Origin: Euptelea pleiosperma | Lineage: Eukaryota > Streptophyta > Magnoliopsida > Ranunculales > Eupteleaceae | Length of the DNA: 64,000 bases | Direction of reading: 5' to 3' | Assembly (NCBI GenBank): GCA_035048495.1 | Contig: CM068542.1 | Location: 37,539,109 to 37,603,108, forward strand | Notes under the pieces: model-generated | What the model saw: only the letters and a program-made list of their open reading frames with translations | Database searches by the model: none | What the model was told of the DNA's origin: nothing | Part shown: positions 58,740 to 64,000 of the stretch, piece after piece | Layout of the letters: every line of letters begins with the position of its first letter | Position numbering within the stretch: the first letter of the stretch is position 1 | Position numbers and translations under genes: made by a program

Positions 58740-59522
58740 ATGGAGCTCAAACCAGGTTTATCAGCTCTGGTCACCGGTGGAGGCTCTGGAATCGGTACTC
58801 TCTACCTTTTCTGCTCTGATTGTCTGCGAAAGAAAAAAAATCAAGTTGTGATTCTGCTCTGTTTCTTGTTTCTTTTTTGTGAATTCGATTTGAACATCTT
58901 TTGCATGCAAAGTCAATCAAAGTGGAAATCTTAATTGATCTTTTGAAAGATAGATTTAGCTGCTAGACTGATTCTTAACTGTAAGAATTACTGCCATATA
59001 AATTAGCCTTACATCTTAATACCGTTAAATCCGTTCAAAGAGTCCGCATGTAAAGCTGTTTTTGATACTACCCAAAGCTATAAATGAGGAAGCAGTGTTT
59101 AAAAACGCATGGCTTGAGATTTTATTGTTGACGAGGGGAGGGAGAGGGGGAAATAAATAAGTTTTTATGTGGCATGGTGTTCAGTGTTCTTTATCTTAGG
59201 TATTATCGAACTTGACTTTCAAAAACATTCTGAATATATTAATAACTGTTGATTCATTGCTATTTATTACATCATTTAGTTTGCGACCTATATGTTTTTG
59301 GATACGAATTTTCAGAGAATTTTTTTATATGATTTGGTTGATATGCAGGTAAAGCACTTAGCTTGGCTCTCGGCAAGAAAGGCGTTTTTGTGACAGTTGT
59401 TGATTTCTCTGAAGAAAAGGGAAACGAAACTGCTTCCCTAGTTGAAAAGGAGAATGCCAAGTTCCATTCAGAATTGAAATTTCCATCAGCTATGTTTGTT
59501 AGATGTGATGTAACTAGTACAA
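58740..59522 (+). CDS. short-chain dehydrogenase/reductase, first two exons
   Basis: Exon 1 is 58740-58794 (ATG, MELKPGLSALVTGGGSGI), exon 2 is 59349-59522; the 554-bp intron is GT-AG and splits a glycine codon. The spliced peptide (76 full codons) carries the Rossmann dinucleotide-binding signature TGGGSGIG (residues 12-19), 'GKALSLALGKKGVFVTVVDF' with an acidic residue favouring NAD(H), and 'CDVTST'. Plant proteins starting this way are annotated as 15-hydroxyprostaglandin dehydrogenase-like SDRs; the natural substrate is unknown. The catalytic Tyr-Lys and the NNAG motif should lie in later exons. After the donor at 59523 no further exon was found to the end of the window; intron 2 contains a gypsy and a copia element. 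The gene may continue beyond 64000 or be broken. Confidence 0.85.
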
Positions 59523-60418
59523 GTAAGTTGGCGGTTATTTTTATGTGAAGCATTTAATGGGTTCATTATTGCTTTTATTTAATAGTTCATCTGGATTTTG
59601 TGTTGCAAATTGGTGCTAACTCACTGTGTAGTGCTTTAATTTAGCTTCTCTACACCTAACACCTAACACCTAACATCTTGGTCAAAGTCTTGTCATCCTA
59701 ACTTTTTGAAGGTTTTCCTTCAAAAACTTTTCAAAAACCTAATAGAATTCGTATTTAGTTGTTTGCCTCGTAATTGTGACATTAACACAAGACTAGCCGG
59801 TATGCTGTTTATATATTAGACTTGGTATCGTGATTTGTGAATAGTCCAGAGTTTAGCTGGTTAGTCACGAAAAAGAATTCTATTACATAATACATATGCA
59901 AATAAACATTGCACGTCTACAACATTAATGTATGTTTATTTCTACCATAAAAAGAAAACAATTATTCTTTTCGATAAAGCACAATATGGATTTTATATTT
60001 GATTGATAATGATAGCAATTTTATTAGAACAAGGAGAAATGCAAACAGATAGAAAGGAGAAAAAGTACAAGGATATGAGAGTAAAACAAAGTTATAAAGG
60101 CCAAGTATCAAGATACATAGAGGGCCAAATCACTCCGTTTTTGGTTAAGATAGCTGCCTTTTCAGTGGCTGACCTTGGCACACAAGAGAATCAAATGTTC
60201 AATGAAGAAGCCGAGATCTGGATCTCCTTGACAATATGAAAATTTCCCTACTAACTGATGCAACTGGTTTTTTGGGAAGCACAACTTTTTATTCAATCAC
60301 CCGATTGAGAAGCTGTCAAATGCACTAAAAGCTATCTCCCATATCTACAACAGCCATCTCACTAGTTTTGTCAAGATTCTGACGTTTCAGGGCTTCAAAA
60401 TTGTGCTAGAAATCTGGG
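59523..60418. other. SDR intron 2, left part, with a possible LINE tail
   Basis: Read on the minus strand, 60000-60250 ends 'ttctaataaaattgctatc', similar to plant LINE 3' UTRs. Short repeats 'acacctaac' occur at 59651-59672. No exon found. Confidence 0.35.
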
Positions 60419-61954
60419 TGTAATGACGGGATTTAGTGATATTTTAGTTGTTTTAAAAATTAGATTTAAGTTATTTTAAATCAATGGTTCAGATTAGTTT
60501 CTTAGTCATTAAGTTAGCTTTTAGGTTTATTTATTTATTTTTATAAATAGTCATTAAAAGAGCATTGTAAGGATATTTTTGATTATTGAATGATATTTAC
60601 CTCTAAGGTTTATTTAGTTCCTTTGTGAATTATTGGGATTGCTTAGATTAGCACCCTGCAGGATGTTCTTAGGGTTTTGGCTCTAAGAAGACCTTAGTAG
60701 TGCGTTGAGTTGAATTCTGCCTGCGTTAAGTGGCATCAGAGCCTAGTTTTCAGATATGCGAATTTGCAGATCGATGGTCGGGCGTGAGAACACTAGAGAT
60801 AGGATATGGAGAATCCGGGAGAGCAACCTACAATGGCCAATGGGAACGTAGCTATTAAAGGAGATATAGAGAATTTACAGTAGTAAATCACACAACCGTT
60901 TGCTAGGTTAGAGTCGTCCGTTATTTTTGGTTCTCCTGATACTATCGTTAGCGAACCGAGAGACTGTCAACCTCTTGTCTATCAACGTCCTAACCGTAGA
61001 GCACAACCAGTTGTAGAGAGGTTTAATAATCTAGCTCTAGATGATTTTTCAGATGGAGAATTTGATTTACCATGCCGAGAACAACCTAGGGTTAATTTGG
61101 GTATTGATCGTGATAGATCCCCCTATGAAAGTGGAAGAAGTTTTGGCCTAGCTGAACGAGGTTGAAAGAGTATTTGAGTACTTAGACTTACCTGACAACA
61201 AGAAGGTCAAGTTAGTGGCCATCAAGTTGAAAGGTTATGCTTCCTCGTGGTGGCAACTAGTCTAGCTGACGAGGGTTCAGTCTAGGAGAGAGAATTTAGA
61301 CCTAGTTCAAGATGCAACGAGTAGTACGAAGCCAATTCATTCTAATTAACTATGAGGGAGTGTTGCTTCATCAGTACCAATCTCTTAGACAAGGAGGATG
61401 ATCTGTTCGGGAGTACACTAATAATTTCTGCAAGGTACAGAAATGAGTACAACTCTTAGAAACCGAAACTCAAGTTATTCACTGTTATTTGATGGGTCTA
61501 CGCCTAAATATTCATGACTTAGTAGATTTGCAATCTTGATGGACACTATCCAGTGCAATACAATTGGATAAAAGTTGTAGCCCAATTTTCTCCTTCGAAT
61601 ATCTGAGCACCACCAACCGAGAAGATGCGGCCACAACTGTGAGAAATGGGCCTGTGAGCATCCCGTAATGGTGATGATGGCAATGGAATGATGGGACAAC
61701 ACCTATTACTCAATGACATGGCGATGGTAGGGGCGAACTACCCTCTAACAATGTTCCCAGCATGAGCAACAATCGAAATTGCTATATAGTACAACGGATT
61801 GTTTGTTACAAGTGTAGACAAGAGGGTCATAAATCATTTGATTACAAAAAAGCAACCGCTAACATAGTGGTTGAAGAGGAGGATGATGAAATAGAAGAGA
61901 ATTTGGGACAACTTGAAGATGTAGGCTACAATGAAAGAGTAGAAACTTAGGGTT
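60419..61954 (+). mobile_element. Ty3/gypsy 5' fragment (LTR plus gag) in SDR intron 2
   Basis: An LTR-like segment 60419-60728 starts TGTAATGACGGG and has a TATA-like 'ttataaatag' near 60541. A primer binding site-like 'tggcatcagagcc' follows at 60731-60743. Gag wording follows. The element is cut at 61954 by the LTR of copia D, so protease and pol are not seen on this side. Confidence 0.72.
61080..61950 (+). pseudogene. gypsy gag remnant with defective zinc knuckle
   Basis: Frames read 'EVERVFEYLDLPDNKKVKLVAIKLKGYASSWWQ' (61150-61260), characteristic of plant gypsy gag, and after several stops 'CYKCRQEGHKSFDYKK' (61804-61851). In the last, the fourth ligand of CX2CX4HX4C is tyrosine instead of cysteine. 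The acidic 'EEEDDEIEEN' that follows is usual before protease. Degenerate. Confidence 0.72.
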
Positions 61955-62106
61955 TGAGTTCTAGGGTTTGAAAGAGAGAAGAAAGAGAAAGGGAGACCTT
62001 TTGTGTGTCACATGACTTCAATCTTCTTCTATATAGCAAAAGACATTTACAATGACAAGTATGCCCTTACAAATATAAAGGGAATTACAAGACCACCTCG
62101 GCAACA
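61955..62106 (-). repeat. 3' LTR of copia D
   Basis: About 152 bp. On the minus strand it starts TGTTGCCGAGG; the far end near 61955 ('tgagttctagggtttg') matches in style the U5 end of copia B LTRs. The left boundary is approximate. Confidence 0.7.
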
Positions 62107-62139
62107 TTCCCCCTTAAGATGGTGCGTTGATATCTATCA

Positions 62140-63774
62140 TGCCCATCTTGCTGAGACACCTGTATAGCTGATTACTGGGAACTCCCTTAGTGAACATATC
62201 TGCTATCTGCTCTCCAATCTTCACAAATGGAGTACACACTTCCCCAGTAACAATCTTCTCTCATACGAAGTGTTGATCTACTTCAATGTACTCTGTTCGA
62301 TCATGCTATACTGGATTATGAGCAATACTTATTGCTGCCTTGTTATCACAATACAAGCTCATTGGGCCAGTAACAAGGAATCCTAGCTCAGTTACTAAGA
62401 TCTTTAACCACAACGTTTCGCACAATCCACGAGTCATAGCTCAAAACCCAACCTTTGCACTGGATCGAGCAACCACATGTTGCTTTTTTGCTTCTCCATG
62501 TCACAAGATTGCCCCCAACAGATGTGCAATACCCTGATGTGGATCTTTTGTCATCCTTGGCACCTGCCCAATCTGCATCCGTGTATGACTCCACTCTCAT
62601 GTGACCATTTTTTTTGAAAAGAAGTCCCCTACTAGGGGAGGATTTGGGATACCTCAAAATCCTATGCTGCCTCCAAGTGAATGTCTCTAGGTGAGTGCAT
62701 ATATTGCCTTATCACACTGACTGCATATGCAATATCTGGTTTGGTCAAAGAGAGATAAATCAACCTCCCGACCAGTCTCCGAAAGCTCTCAACGTCCTTT
62801 AACAACTCATTACTTGTCTTGCCCAACTTTTGATTCTGTTGTATAGGGGTTTCCACAAGTCTGGCCCCTAATTTTCCAGTATCCTTCAACAGATCAAGGA
62901 CATACTTCCTTTAAGAGATGAAGATCCCCTGACTTGATCTTACAACCTTTATGCCCAGAAAGTACTTTATGAGTCTTAGATCTTTGTCTCAAACTCGCCA
63001 GTTTGTATTTTTTTTAGCTTTGCAACTTCTTCAACATCATTGCCAGTCACAGTGATATCATCCACATAGACAGTAAGAGTAGTGGTGCTCTTCCCATAAT
63101 GCCTAACAAACATGATATGATCAGCCTGGATTTAGGTATAACACAGGTTCTTCACCACCTGGGTAAACCTTTCAAACCACGCTCTGGGAGACTGCTTTAG
63201 CCCATACAAGGACTTTTCAGTATGCACACTCTTCTATCACCTCCTGTTTGTATGAATCCTGAAGGAGAAACTATGTACACTTCTTCTTTTAGATCCCCAT
63301 GAAGAAATGCATTCTTCACATCAAGATGATGTAAAGGCCACGATTGGTTAGCAACAAGAGATATAAGCACCCTTATGGAGTTCATTTTTGCAACTAGGGC
63401 AAATGTCTCTATGTAGTCAATGCCATATGTTTGTGAGTATCCTTTGGCTACCTATCTCGCCTTGCACTTCTTTACTGACTCATCTGCCTTGTATTTCACA
63501 GTGTACACCCATATGCATCCCACTGGTTTATTTCCTCTAGGTAAGTCAACCAGTTCCCAAGTATTGTTCTTTTCTAATGCCTTCATTTCTTCAACCATTG
63601 CATCCTTCCACTTAGGATGCTGCAACCCTTCTGCCACTTGGAAGGTATAGAAATGGTGGGCGACGAAGTAACAAATGACTTGTAAGATGGAGACAAAGCC
63701 TCATACGAAACAAAGTTACTGAGAGGGTGTTGAGTACAGCTCCTCGTACCCTTTCTAATAGCAATAGGAACATG
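62140..63774 (-). pseudogene. copia D reverse transcriptase and RNase H, degenerate
   Basis: Reading leftwards: 'GLQHPKWKDAMVEEMKALEKNNTWELVDLPRGNKPVGC.WV' (63515-63637), '[39 protein letters not shown]' (63270-63385), catalytic YVDD at 63054-63068, '[40 protein letters not shown]' (62662-62790) and '[17 protein letters not shown]' (62540-62600). Multiple frameshifts and stops lie between these blocks. Confidence 0.86.
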
Positions 63775-63922
63775 GCTGTCAACAGATACTATTCAGATCG
63801 AATATAAGCATATTCGAATTTGAAAAAAACTGTTATCCAAATCCGATTCGATATCTAACAGATATTTTAAATCAATATTCGAATACAAATCCGATTAACT
63901 TATCAGATATCTGATCTGAAAA

Positions 63923-63954
<32 letters not shown>

Positions 63955-64000
63955 TTATTATATTTATATAATTAATATTATTTAATTTGATAAATATAAT
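63775..64000. repeat. AT-rich repeat with a (TA)n tract at the window end
   Basis: Repeated 'agatat', 'atccgatt' and 'attcgaat' words in both orientations (63785-63915), then (ta)n at 63923-63946. Probably a non-autonomous DNA element inserted in copia D; only one end is in the window. Confidence 0.5.

Larger units (their letters stand above)
61955..63774 (-). mobile_element. Ty1/copia retrotransposon D, partial
   Basis: A minus-strand copia: 3' LTR 61955-62106, then RNase H and RT rightwards to about 63774, where AT-rich repeat DNA begins. The polypurine tract (minus 'cttaaggggga') sits beside the LTR. Related to copia A and B but with its own indels. Its 5' half lies beyond the AT-rich block or is lost. 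Confidence 0.88.

Overview
The window is nuclear DNA of a flowering plant, probably a dicot or magnoliid-type genome with large introns. The species cannot be named from the sequence. It is AT-rich and gene-poor, with GT-AG introns up to about 12.7 kb, and it is packed with Ty1/copia and Ty3/gypsy LTR retrotransposons, L1-type LINEs, a SINE, and hAT-type and Mutator-type MITEs. There are no operons, CRISPR arrays or recognisable rRNA or tRNA genes.

Three ordinary plant genes are supported. (1) 15864-16067 (-) is the first coding exon of an ATG2-like autophagy protein; the rest lies across a repeat-filled intron or outside the window. (2) 20963-48494 (-) is a complete protein phosphatase 2C gene of the Arabidopsis At1g47380 (PP2C12) type. 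All nine coding exons can be spliced by eye into 429 codons, and the gene spans 27.5 kb because introns 2 and 4 are full of transposons. (3) 58740-59522 (+) is the first two exons of a short-chain dehydrogenase/reductase; its second intron runs into retroelements and out of the window. A decayed PHT4/anion-transporter-like fragment lies at 53136-53430 (-).

Layout. 1-7.4 kb: a truncated minus-strand copia, an orphan plus-strand copia LTR, a 5'-truncated LINE and a solo LTR. 7.5-15 kb: an old minus-strand LINE carrying a SINE with a 17-bp target duplication, then a partly duplicated LINE 3' end. 15.8-21 kb: the ATG2 exon, foldback repeats and intergenic sequence. 21-49.2 kb: the PP2C gene. Its intron 5 holds a hAT-type MITE. 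Its intron 4 holds a copia element that itself carries three insertions (a 2.8-kb solo LTR and two MITEs). Its intron 2 holds a young non-autonomous LTR element (5-bp target duplication, very similar LTRs) and a copia/chromovirus composite. 49.4-58.5 kb: intergenic DNA with four more copies of a foldback MITE family, three of them back to back just upstream of the SDR gene. 58.7-64 kb: the SDR exons, then a gypsy gag fragment interrupted by another copia.

The host genes encode unrelated housekeeping or signalling functions and are not a co-ordinated system. The main interest is the layered insertion history, which can be read from target-site duplications, and the way repeats have shaped the introns and promoter regions.
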